A DNA stretch of 41,431 nucleotides from the NCBI GenBank assembly GCA_009843635.1, contig VYDB01000021.1, forward strand, positions 1 to 41,431. The letters are read 5' to 3'. Source of the stretch: Gammaproteobacteria bacterium. Its GTDB lineage: Bacteria > Pseudomonadota > Gammaproteobacteria > Pseudomonadales > Azotimanducaceae. Under the pieces are notes generated by a model. It was not told the DNA's origin. It saw only the letters and a list, made by a program, of their open reading frames with translations, and did no database searches. Position numbers and translations under genes: made by a program. This document shows positions 8,000 to 15,587 of this stretch, piece by piece; position 1 is the first letter of the stretch, and each line of letters begins with the position of its first letter.

Positions 8000-8247
8000 G
8001 CGGTGCCGAAGGGCCCAGCATTCGCCATCCGTTCGGCGGTGCCATCTACTGCCTAATGGCCGACGGCAACGTGCGGGTCTCCGGGGACAGCGGGGAAGGC
8101 TTGTTTCGTGCCGACGGGCGTTGGATCTCCGGGGCGCTGCGCGAGGCGGACCCGCAGATGTGCGTTTGGATCGCCAACCAAAGCCCGCCGGCAGACCAGT
8201 TGGAATCCACTTGGGCGCTGTCCCAAGAGGACAAGCAAGACCAGTAA
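7996..8247 (+). CDS. Small conserved-looking hypothetical protein coupled to the Rieske oxygenase
   Basis: An 83-residue acidic soluble protein starting with ATG in a four-base ATGA overlap with the Rieske oxygenase stop, so it is almost certainly co-translated. It has no signal peptide or membrane segment and only two scattered cysteines (IYCLMADG and PQMCVWIANQ), so it is unlikely to be a ferredoxin. The phrases GGAIYCLMADGNVRVSG and GLFRADGRWISG look like a short beta-rich domain. The family is not recognised. The tight coupling suggests an accessory or small-subunit role, which is inference only. Confidence 0.65.
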   Translation: MSGAEGPSIRHPFGGAIYCLMADGNVRVSGDSGEGLFRADGRWISGALREADPQMCVWIANQSPPADQLESTWALSQEDKQDQ

Positions 8248-8254
8248 GGGGGGC

Positions 8255-8821
8255 TTAACTGTTCCGGTAGGCCTTTCGCCAGCGAAAGAAGCCCACCACG
8301 CTCAGCACGGCGTAGAGGGCCATCAACGCCGCATAGATGTCGAGGGCGCGGTCCTGATAGAGCCAGATCGTCACGAAGTTGATGATCATCCAGTAAACCC
8401 AGGCGTCGAGCGTCTTGCGCACCTCGAGAAAGGTGGCGGCGAAGCTGAAGCTGGTGGTCATGGCGTCGATCAACGGACGCTCGGCGTCGGTGAAGGTGGC
8501 CAGCAGATGGCCTAGGGTGAGGCCGAACGTGAGGCTGACGGCGATTAAGGCGGCGTTGCCTCGGATGGACAGGCGCGTCACCGGGTGGCTGCCCACCTTG
8601 GCCCTGGCCGTCCAGCGGGCCCAGCCCCAGATGCCCATGCCAACGTAGAAAGCGTAGAGAATCGCCTCGGAATAAAGCCGGATGTCGATGAACACGTAGA
8701 TCATCATCAGCGATCCTGCGATCCCGAAGGGCCAGCAACTGACCCGCTCCCGGATCAGCAGCACGATATACAGCAGGCTCGCCCCGGTTGCCACGACTTC
8801 TATAATGATGCTGTCTGGCAT
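8255..8821 (-). CDS. PnuC-family transporter, probably PnuT-type (thiamine)
   Basis: A 188-residue inner-membrane protein with about seven hydrophobic helices and PnuC-family features: an early WPFGIAGS segment, tryptophans in the middle helices (YVGMGIWGWARW) and a conserved RKTLDAWVYWMIINF near the C-terminus. Family members facilitate diffusion of nicotinamide riboside (PnuC), thiamine (PnuT) or riboflavin (PnuX). Thiamine is preferred because a TonB receptor with a TPP riboswitch lies 840 bases upstream on the same strand, the usual PnuT context. The start is ATG 8821, with AGGA about 7 nt upstream; GTG 8824 is an alternative. The gene is divergent from the oxygenase next door, so it needs its own promoter, and no second riboswitch is seen in the 45-base gap. 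Confidence 0.8.
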   Translation of the reverse strand: MPDSIIIEVVATGASLLYIVLLIRERVSCWPFGIAGSLMMIYVFIDIRLYSEAILYAFYVGMGIWGWARWTARAKVGSHPVTRLSIRGNAALIAVSLTFGLTLGHLLATFTDAERPLIDAMTTSFSFAATFLEVRKTLDAWVYWMIINFVTIWLYQDRALDIYAALMALYAVLSVVGFFRWRKAYRNS

Positions 8822-8866
8822 CACTGCTTCCTGCTCTTGGGGAACTCAATCGTTGGGCTCATCCGC

Positions 8867-9640
8867 ATGGCATGGCAACCCGGCATCATCACCACCGACG
8901 TTCCAGTGCTGCCTGCCAACGGCTTGGCGGATCGGTTGCGGGCGTTCGTGGCCAAGCCCTGGGCCTATCGACGGCGTTATCTGCAAAGCGCCTATCGCAT
9001 GGCGTTCGACGGCTATTCCTTCGCGGGCCAAACCGACAGCCTGAACCAAGGGCCGGAGGATGCGCTGCATTCGTTCGTCTTCTCGGACTTCTCGCCACGT
9101 TCAGCCTTTCCGGCGGAGTTCCAACGCTTCCTGCGTGATGAGTGGCCGGCAGTGACCCAGGCTGCGCGGGAAATCGAGCTGGGCCTGCTGGTTCAGTTGG
9201 GCGTCGAAGGCCTGCTCGAACCCTATGACGCGAGCTATGGGCACATGATGTCGGCCAACTACTATCCCCCTGGGTCGGGTGCGCAGCCCAAGGACGGGCT
9301 GAGGTTGACCGAGCATCCGGACGTCTCATTGCTCACTCTGTTTCCGTTTGGTGTGGAGGCCGGTTTCGAGTATCAGGATGCCGAAGGCGCTTGGCGCGCC
9401 CTAGCGCCCTCCAACCGGGTGGTGGGCTTTGCGGGCGAACTGCTTGAGTGGTTGACCGCAGGCCGAATCCAGGCTCTCAATCACCGCGTGGCCCCCTGCT
9501 CGGACGAGCCAATCGGCGAACGCTTCTCGTTTTCGCTCTTCTCGTTGCCCCGTCCCGGCACCCGCATCACACCCGAGGCCTCGTCGGACGCGATTTCCGT
9601 GGAAGCCTATATTGAGGCTCACCTGTCTCGTTGGCTCTGA
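8867..9640 (+). CDS. 2-oxoglutarate/Fe(II) oxygenase, isopenicillin N synthase-like
   Basis: A 257-residue protein of the isopenicillin N synthase-like non-haem iron oxygenase superfamily. The facial triad is His150-x-Asp152 (in EHPDVSLLTL) and His206 (ALNHRV), followed by the Arg219-x-Ser221 pair that binds the 2-oxoglutarate carboxylate. It is somewhat short for the family because the usual N-terminal domain is reduced. ATG 8867 is chosen as the first good start after the divergent pnuC-like gene. It lies between two thiamine-uptake genes on the opposite strand and converges on the TonB receptor (20-base gap). Whether it acts on a thiamine-related compound is not shown by the sequence; its substrate is unknown. 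Confidence 0.82.
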   Translation: MAWQPGIITTDVPVLPANGLADRLRAFVAKPWAYRRRYLQSAYRMAFDGYSFAGQTDSLNQGPEDALHSFVFSDFSPRSAFPAEFQRFLRDEWPAVTQAAREIELGLLVQLGVEGLLEPYDASYGHMMSANYYPPGSGAQPKDGLRLTEHPDVSLLTLFPFGVEAGFEYQDAEGAWRALAPSNRVVGFAGELLEWLTAGRIQALNHRVAPCSDEPIGERFSFSLFSLPRPGTRITPEASSDAISVEAYIEAHLSRWL

Positions 9641-9660
9641 ACGGCCTCCATTGATTCCTC

Positions 9661-11814
9661 CTATAGCCGAAACTCCGCATCGATGCCAAAGCTGCGCGGC
9701 GCACCGCGTTGTTCGTAAGTCCGGTTGCTCCAGAAGCCGAAGTCGTCCCGAGGGTCCGCGCCGAAATAGAGGCCGTGGGTGGCGTATTTTTCATCGGCCA
9801 AGTTTCTCGCCCAAAGGTTGAGCGAGAAGCGCTCCGTCATCCAGCGGACGTTGGCGTTAACCAGGTCGTAGCCGCCTAGGCGGCCATCGTGGTAGTAGCC
9901 GTAGAAGCTGCCGCCGCGGCCCTCGACGCTGATTGATGCAGATAGGTTGGCGGACAGCGTGGCATTCAGGCCTGCCGAGTACTGATGCTTGGGCGACTTG
10001 GTCTGGTCGCGGCCGCTGCGGCTTAGGAAGTCGAAAGCGTCGAGGTCGAAGGTCATCAGGTCATCGACCTCCGTGCGCAGTATGGCTAGGTTGGCGAAGA
10101 TCTGCAGCCTGGGCGTTAAGTCAAGCAGGCTTTCCAATTCGACGCCGTAGTTCTCCCCGTCGCTGGTGCTGTCCAGGTAGCCGATCCACAGCCCCGCAGC
10201 GTCGTCCCACATCCAGCTTTCGAGCTGCGCGTTTGACCGGTCAGTGTGGAAGGCCGCGACCCGCAGGGCCAACCGACCATCGAAGGCTGCCGTTTTGTAG
10301 CCCAGCTCCTTGTTGATGAGCCGCTCGCTGCCGAAGCGAATCTTGGACGCCATGAAGTTCTGAAAGGCGGCGCTCATCAAGGCGAATTGAGAACTCGCGC
10401 TCACGTTGACGCCGCCAGGCTTTTCCGACGCCGCCACGGAGGCGTACAGCAAGCCGCCGTTCCCCAAACGGTACTTGGCGCGGAGCTCGGCATTCCACAG
10501 CGTTTCACTGTTGTCGTGGGCGACGCCGTTGCTGTCGCCGTAGTCGTCCTCGAATGCCTCCAAGCGGGCGCCCAAGGAAAAGGAGAGGCGATCGTTTAGC
10601 GCGTGCTCCAGTTCCCCGTAGGCTGCGGCGCGGCTGGTTTCGTAGTCGGTGGCCACTGCGTAGTCACCGTACCAAGCGCTCGGATAGGCGTAGCGCAGCG
10701 CTTCATTGGTGGCCTTGAAGTAGAGGCCGGCCACCTGCCGCCACTGCCCGGCGTTCAGTGATCGACCGCCTCCAAGGAGTCGGAGTTCGACGCTTGTTTG
10801 ATCCTGGGTTCGATCAAATGACTCGGTGGCCGTGTCGTGGCCGTAAGAGCAGGTGAAGGTGACGCAAAAGGCCGGTGAAATCCAGTCCACGTCGTAGCTG
10901 TAGAGCAGGTCGGCGTCGGACCTGGAGGCCAAGGCTTGGAGGTCGTAGCGGTCGTTGAGTTCCCAATCCCCCGTCAGGGTGAGCCCCAAGACCTCTTGGC
11001 GGTCAACGCCGGGCTCGTCGGATTGGGTGGTTCGGTCGTTGTCCAGCGACCAGACGTCGTAGCCGTTGTCGCTGTTGAAGGCCAGCAGGTTCAGGCCGTA
11101 GCGCGACCGCTCGTCGGGACGCCACCGCAGCTTGGCGCGAACGGTCAGCTCATCGAAGTTGGCCAGATCGTCGCGATCCAAGGCGGCGTTTTCGAAGTGG
11201 CCATCGCCGACATTGCGTTGAATCGCGATGCGGCCTTGCAGGGTCTCGCCCAATGGGCCGCTCAGGATGCCGCCCAAGTTGTAGGCACCCCGGTTGCCGA
11301 CTCCCGCGCTTAAGCGCCCCTCGAACGTCTCGGTGGGCTCATGGGTGCGGATATTGACCAGCCCGGCATGGGCGCTCGCGCCGAACCGGGTGCCTTGGGG
11401 TCCCCGCAGCACCTCCACCTGGGCCGCGTCAAACAGGGTGGCAGCATTGGCGGCGCTGCCGACTTCGAGGTCGTCAACCGTCACGCCCACCGCCGGGTAG
11501 TACTTGGGTTCGCTGTATTGCTCCAAGTCGCCGATGCCGCGCACCTGCACGAAACGGCTCCTGGAGGCGCCCGTGGACCAGTTGACATTGGGGGCCAAAC
11601 CCAGCAGTTCCTCGACGTGGCGAGCGGCGCGGTCGGCGGCCGAGTCGCCGCCGAGCACGGTGACGCTGCCCGGCTCATCCATCAACGAAGTGCCGTGGAA
11701 GGTGGCGGTGACGATGATCTCCTCCTCGACGGCCTGCTCCGCAGCCGTTGCGCTGGAACTGAGCAGCGCGACCAGCAGGGCGGTCGAGATGGGTGGGGGC
11801 TGGTTTGGAGACAT
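9661..11814 (-). CDS. TonB-dependent receptor under TPP riboswitch (probable thiamine uptake)
   Basis: A 717-residue outer-membrane receptor: signal peptide (about 1-25), TonB-box-like EEIIVTA near the mature N-terminus, a plug domain with VEVLRGPQGTRFGASAHAGLVNI, and a barrel ending in an aromatic residue (FGIDAEFRL is followed by the stop). A TPP riboswitch ends only a few bases before the ATG, which strongly suggests that the ligand is thiamine or a thiamine phosphate or precursor. The start codon is fixed by AGGA directly in front of it. The gene converges with the 2-oxoglutarate oxygenase gene, and a PnuC/PnuT-type inner-membrane transporter lies beyond that on the same strand, which would complete the uptake route. 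Confidence 0.9.
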   Translation of the reverse strand: MSPNQPPPISTALLVALLSSSATAAEQAVEEEIIVTATFHGTSLMDEPGSVTVLGGDSAADRAARHVEELLGLAPNVNWSTGASRSRFVQVRGIGDLEQYSEPKYYPAVGVTVDDLEVGSAANAATLFDAAQVEVLRGPQGTRFGASAHAGLVNIRTHEPTETFEGRLSAGVGNRGAYNLGGILSGPLGETLQGRIAIQRNVGDGHFENAALDRDDLANFDELTVRAKLRWRPDERSRYGLNLLAFNSDNGYDVWSLDNDRTTQSDEPGVDRQEVLGLTLTGDWELNDRYDLQALASRSDADLLYSYDVDWISPAFCVTFTCSYGHDTATESFDRTQDQTSVELRLLGGGRSLNAGQWRQVAGLYFKATNEALRYAYPSAWYGDYAVATDYETSRAAAYGELEHALNDRLSFSLGARLEAFEDDYGDSNGVAHDNSETLWNAELRAKYRLGNGGLLYASVAASEKPGGVNVSASSQFALMSAAFQNFMASKIRFGSERLINKELGYKTAAFDGRLALRVAAFHTDRSNAQLESWMWDDAAGLWIGYLDSTSDGENYGVELESLLDLTPRLQIFANLAILRTEVDDLMTFDLDAFDFLSRSGRDQTKSPKHQYSAGLNATLSANLSASISVEGRGGSFYGYYHDGRLGGYDLVNANVRWMTERFSLNLWARNLADEKYATHGLYFGADPRDDFGFWSNRTYEQRGAPRSFGIDAEFRL

Positions 11815-11818
11815 TCCT

Positions 11819-11912
11819 AGTCCCTACGCCGGCATTAACCGGATCAGGTTCAATGGGTTCAGCCGTGCCGGACCATCCGGCTTGGCCATCTCAGGCGATG
11901 CGCCACCCCAAA
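11819..11912 (-). promoter_or_regulatory. TPP riboswitch (THI element)
   Basis: Reading the minus strand from about 11912, the leader holds GGGGTGGC, CTGAGAT, then TGAACCTGATC and GGTTAATGCCGGCGTAGGGA: the conserved core of the thiamine pyrophosphate aptamer in order. A P1 helix can form between GTCC at the 5' side (about 11912-11915) and GGGAC (11818-11823). The ribosome site AGGA and the ATG follow within about ten bases, leaving no room for a separate terminator, so control is probably by blocking translation initiation. It regulates the TonB receptor. Confidence 0.93.
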
Positions 11913-11975
11913 GGACGCAGGCAGTTTAGGCAAGGGGCTTCGGACATACAAGGCTGAATCGATCCGATAGACTGC

Positions 11976-11993
11976 GCCCTTTGCCAAAAGGGC
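11976..11993 (+). other. Hairpin just upstream of the srkA start
   Basis: GCCCTTT and AAAGGGC form a 7-bp inverted repeat around GCCA, ending six bases before the GTG start of srkA and followed by TTTG. It might shape the srkA leader or act as a weak terminator; there is no long U tract. The rest of the 11913-11999 divergent gap shows no clear promoter. Confidence 0.4.
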
Positions 11994-11999
11994 TTTGCT

Positions 12000-12986
12000 G
12001 TGCGTACGGACCAGGATGAGCGGACCCCTTATGCCGACCTGTCTCCGGATCTCACGCTTGACGCACTGGAAAGTGCCGGGTTTCGTGCGGATGGCGGACT
12101 GACGGCGCTGAACAGCTTTGAGAACCGGGTTTTTCAAGTCGGCATCGACGAGGGTGAGCCGGTGGTCGCCAAGTTCTACCGGCCAGGCCGCTGGAGCAGC
12201 GAGGCGATCTTGGAGGAGCACGCCTTCACGCGGGAGCTTGCCGAGCTCGAACTGCCCTGCATCGCCCCGCTGCAGCGGGATGGACGCACGCTCTTTGAGT
12301 ACGAGGGCTTCCGGTTCGCCGTGTTCCCCCGCCAAGCGGGCCGGGCGCCGGACATCGAGGTGCCAGGCACGCTGGCGATCATCGGACGCACCTTGGGCAG
12401 GCTGCATGCGGCAGGCGCCGTGCGGCCCTTTGCGCATCGCGCCACCTTGACGGTGCAGCGATTTGGCATTGATGCCATGCGCTTCCTGCTTGATGAGGAC
12501 TTCATCCCCTTGGAGATGACGGCCGCCTACGAGGCGGTTGCCGGACAGCTTCTAGAACGCATTGAACCGGCCATGGACAGTTTGGCGGTCGTGCAGCGCA
12601 TTCACGGTGACTGCCACCTCGGCAACGTGCTCTGGCGCTATGAGGCGCCCAACATCGTCGATTTCGACGACACCCTGATGGGGCCGCCGATTCAGGACTT
12701 ATGGATGCTGCTGTCCGGCGAGCGGTCCGAACGCACCGCGCAGCTTGACAAGCTGGCCACGGCTTACGATGCCTTCCATCCCTTCGACCCGCTTGAAACC
12801 CGCCTGATCGAACCGTTGCGCACCTTGAGGATGATGCGCCATGCGGCGTGGATTGGCCGCCGCTGGAGCGATCCGGCCTTTCCGCTGGCTTTCCCTTGGT
12901 TTGATACGCCGCGCTATTGGTCGGAGCACATCCTGAGCTTGAAGGAGCAACTCGCAGCGCTCGACGAACCTCCCTTGACGGTCTGA
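12000..12986 (+). CDS. srkA: Stress response serine/threonine kinase SrkA (YihE)
   Basis: A 328-residue APH-fold protein kinase of the SrkA/YihE family, the same length as the E. coli protein, which protects against envelope and antibiotic stress-induced death. Conserved elements include NSFENRVFQV in the nucleotide-binding region, KFYRPGRWSSEAILEEH, the catalytic HGDCHLGNVLW (Asp204, Asn209) and the metal-binding DFDD (Asp221/Asp223), then QDLWMLLSG and RRWSDPAFP. Start GTG at 12000 aligns with the family N-terminus. It is divergent from the TPP-riboswitch TonB receptor and converges on proS with a 7-base gap. Confidence 0.95.
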   Translation: MRTDQDERTPYADLSPDLTLDALESAGFRADGGLTALNSFENRVFQVGIDEGEPVVAKFYRPGRWSSEAILEEHAFTRELAELELPCIAPLQRDGRTLFEYEGFRFAVFPRQAGRAPDIEVPGTLAIIGRTLGRLHAAGAVRPFAHRATLTVQRFGIDAMRFLLDEDFIPLEMTAAYEAVAGQLLERIEPAMDSLAVVQRIHGDCHLGNVLWRYEAPNIVDFDDTLMGPPIQDLWMLLSGERSERTAQLDKLATAYDAFHPFDPLETRLIEPLRTLRMMRHAAWIGRRWSDPAFPLAFPWFDTPRYWSEHILSLKEQLAALDEPPLTV

Positions 12987-12993
12987 ACCCCGT

Positions 12994-14688
12994 TCAGCAC
13001 AACCGTGCCTTCACCTCCGCCGGCGCGACCTGCTCCAAATCCCTGCCATGCCCGGCGCGGACTTCCACGCAGCCTTGCTTTAGGCCCCGCTCGCCGATGA
13101 CGACGCGCTTCGGCAAGCCGAGCAGGTCGGCGTCGGCGAATTTCACGCCGGGGCGTTCGGGCCGGTCGTCGAGCAGGGCCTCGGTGCCGGCAGCCGATAG
13201 CTCGGCCAGCAGTCGATCGGCAGCCTCGCGCACCGATTCTGACTTGCCGTAGTTCAGCGCGACGAGGTGAACGTCGAAAGGCGCTAGCGCCTCCGGCCAG
13301 CGGAGGCCCGCGGCATCGTGGTGCTGCTCAATGACGGCGGCCACCAACCGGGTGACGCCCATGCCGTAGCAACCCATGATCGGCACGCTGGCCTTGCCTT
13401 CCCGGTCCAGAAAGGTGGCCCCCATGGCTTGGCTGTAGGTGTCGCCCAGTTGGAAGATGTGACCCACTTCGATGCCCTTGAGGAACTGCAGTTCGCCTTG
13501 GCGGTTCGGCGCCGGGTCGCCGACGGCGACGTTGCGCAGGTCGCCCACCTGGGCTTCGTCCAGCAGCAGGTCGCGGCCCCAGTTGACGCCGACCAAGTGA
13601 TGGCCGTCGCGGTTGGCGCCGCAGACGAAGTCGGCCAGGGCGGCCGCCTCACGATCGACAAAGACCGGAACCTCTGCCCCCACGGGGCCGATGGAGCCGG
13701 GACCGGCACCGGTGGCAGTGCGAATGTCCGCCTCCGAAGCGAATTCCAGCGGCTGCTTAACGCCGGGAAGCTTCTGCGCCTTGATGGCATTCAACTCGTG
13801 GTCGCCGCGCAGGATGAGGAGCATCGGGCCGTCCTCGCCGCGAATGGCCAGTGCCTTAACGCACCGACCTACGGGCACCTCAAGAAATTGCGCCACCTCG
13901 GCAATGGTGGCCATGCCCGGCGTGGCCACTTCGCGCAAGGTTTCGCCCGGCGTCGGGCGGGGTGGCGGGGGTGCCGCCACGGCACGTTCCAAGTTGGCGG
14001 CATAGCCGCCTTCGGAAGCGTAGGCGATGGTGTCCTCCCCGGACTCCGCCAGCACGTGGAACTCGTGGGAATTGGCCCCGCCGATGTTGCCGGTGTCGGC
14101 TTCGACGGCGCGGAAGTCCAATTGCATGCGGCGTAGGATGCGGCTGTAGCAGTCGTGCATTTCGCGGTAGGTGGCGTCGAATGAGGCTTGGTCGGCGGCG
14201 AAGGAGTAGGCGTCCTTCATGGTGAACTCCCGCGCCCGCATCACCCCGAAGCGGGGGCGTACTTCGTCCCGGAACTTGGTCTGAATCTGGTAGAAGTTGC
14301 AGGGCAGTTGCCGGTAGCTGTGGACCTCCCGTCGAAACAGGTCGGTGATGACCTCCTCGTGGGTGGGACCCAGGCAGAAGTCGCGCTCGTGGCGGTCGGC
14401 CAGGCGCGCCAGCTCCGGCCCCATCTTTTCCCAGCGTCCGCTTTCCTGCCAAAGCTCGGCAGGCTGCACCACGGGCATTAGGACTTCCTGGGCGCCGCTT
14501 CGGTCCATCTCCTCCCGAATGATGGCCTCGATGCGGCGGATGACGCGCAATCCCAAGGGCAGCCAAGTGTAGAGCCCCGCGGCGACTTGACGAACCAGTC
14601 CGGCCCGCAACATGAGCTGGTGGCTGGCGACCTCGGCGCCGGCGGGCGCCTCCTTCAGCGTCGGAATGAGCAGCTGGCTTTGCCGCAT
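12994..14688 (-). CDS. proS: Prolyl-tRNA synthetase (bacterial type)
   Basis: A 564-residue class II aminoacyl-tRNA synthetase that charges tRNA-Pro in the cytosol. The N-terminal catalytic core (AGLYTWLPLGLRVIRRIE, CLGPTHEEVITDLFR, RDEVRPRFGVMRAREFTMKDAYSF) is interrupted by a YbaK-like editing insertion (about residues 220-400) that clears misacylated Ala-tRNA-Pro, followed by GCYGMGVTRL (motif 3) and an anticodon-binding domain. The length is normal for the family. The ATG at 14688 starts the canonical MRQSQLLIPTLKE. It stands alone on the minus strand between srkA and dsbC. Confidence 0.97.
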   Translation of the reverse strand: MRQSQLLIPTLKEAPAGAEVASHQLMLRAGLVRQVAAGLYTWLPLGLRVIRRIEAIIREEMDRSGAQEVLMPVVQPAELWQESGRWEKMGPELARLADRHERDFCLGPTHEEVITDLFRREVHSYRQLPCNFYQIQTKFRDEVRPRFGVMRAREFTMKDAYSFAADQASFDATYREMHDCYSRILRRMQLDFRAVEADTGNIGGANSHEFHVLAESGEDTIAYASEGGYAANLERAVAAPPPPRPTPGETLREVATPGMATIAEVAQFLEVPVGRCVKALAIRGEDGPMLLILRGDHELNAIKAQKLPGVKQPLEFASEADIRTATGAGPGSIGPVGAEVPVFVDREAAALADFVCGANRDGHHLVGVNWGRDLLLDEAQVGDLRNVAVGDPAPNRQGELQFLKGIEVGHIFQLGDTYSQAMGATFLDREGKASVPIMGCYGMGVTRLVAAVIEQHHDAAGLRWPEALAPFDVHLVALNYGKSESVREAADRLLAELSAAGTEALLDDRPERPGVKFADADLLGLPKRVVIGERGLKQGCVEVRAGHGRDLEQVAPAEVKARLC

Positions 14689-14837
14689 GTGGCCGTCCGG
14701 TGGGTGAGGGGAGGTTGGGATGGGCGATCAATTTTGGTGGAACCGCAGCGCCGTTGTCCAGCCAGCTTGGCCTCCGAGCCGCAAAGCAGGGCAAAACGGG
14801 TATCATCTGCGCGGCGCTGGCTTCGCTAGGAATTCGC

Positions 14838-15560
14838 ATGCAATTGATGCTTCGTTTAGCTTGGATCTTGACGGGACTCGGCTGGGCCGTGGCGGCCAGT
14901 GGCGAGTTGGGCGAGAAACTGGTCGCAAGCCTGAAGGCGCTCAATCCCGATTTGGAGGTGGTGTCGGTTTCCGAGAGTGGCATAGATGGCGTTGTTTTGG
15001 TGGAACTGGCGGGCGGCGCATTGCTGTATGGCACCTCGGATGGACGCCATGTGATCGAGGGCAGCCTGTACCGGCTCGGCGACGGGGGCATCGTCAACTT
15101 GACCGAGCAGCGTCGCGCCGTTAAACGGCGGGAACTACTTGCCGAAATCGATGCTGAGGACCTGGTCATCTTTTCTCCGGATGAGCCGCCCAAGGCATCG
15201 GTGGCGATCTTCACGGACGTGGATTGTGGCTACTGCCGCCAGCTGCACATGGAAATGGATGAGATCAACGCGCTCGGCATCGAGGTACGCTACCTGGCCT
15301 TTCCCCGCGCCGGCCCCGGCTCGCGCTCCTATGAGAAGATCGTTTCCGCTTGGTGTGCCAAGGATGCGCAACAGGCCATAACCGAACTCAAGATGGGCCG
15401 GAGCATTCCCGATCGCTCCTGCGCCAATCCGGTTATGGAGCAGTACGCGCTCGGTCAGGCCATGGGCGTAACCGGTACGCCGGCGATCATCACCGAAGAT
15501 GGCACCCTGCTGCCCGGCTACCTTCCAGCGGCCGAATTGGCGGCGGCCCTCGGCCTGTGA
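14838..15560 (+). CDS. dsbC: Periplasmic disulfide isomerase DsbC
   Basis: A 240-residue protein-disulfide isomerase that shuffles wrong disulfides in periplasmic proteins and is kept reduced by DsbD. Residues 1-20 are a signal peptide; an N-terminal dimerisation domain (about 21-85) precedes the thioredoxin domain with active site Cys130-Gly-Tyr-Cys133 and the cis-Pro loop TGTPA. Start ATG 14838 has AGGAA about five bases upstream. It begins the dsbC-hom-recJ-prfB-lysS run, an order typical of gammaproteobacteria. Confidence 0.95.
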   Translation: MQLMLRLAWILTGLGWAVAASGELGEKLVASLKALNPDLEVVSVSESGIDGVVLVELAGGALLYGTSDGRHVIEGSLYRLGDGGIVNLTEQRRAVKRRELLAEIDAEDLVIFSPDEPPKASVAIFTDVDCGYCRQLHMEMDEINALGIEVRYLAFPRAGPGSRSYEKIVSAWCAKDAQQAITELKMGRSIPDRSCANPVMEQYALGQAMGVTGTPAIITEDGTLLPGYLPAAELAAALGL

Positions 15561-15587
15561 GCGGCTTGCCACGACCGTTGATTGGAT

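Noticed and set aside
13318-14136. Plus-strand frame opposite proS
   Set aside because: Lies wholly within proS on the other strand, with composition typical of an antisense shadow.
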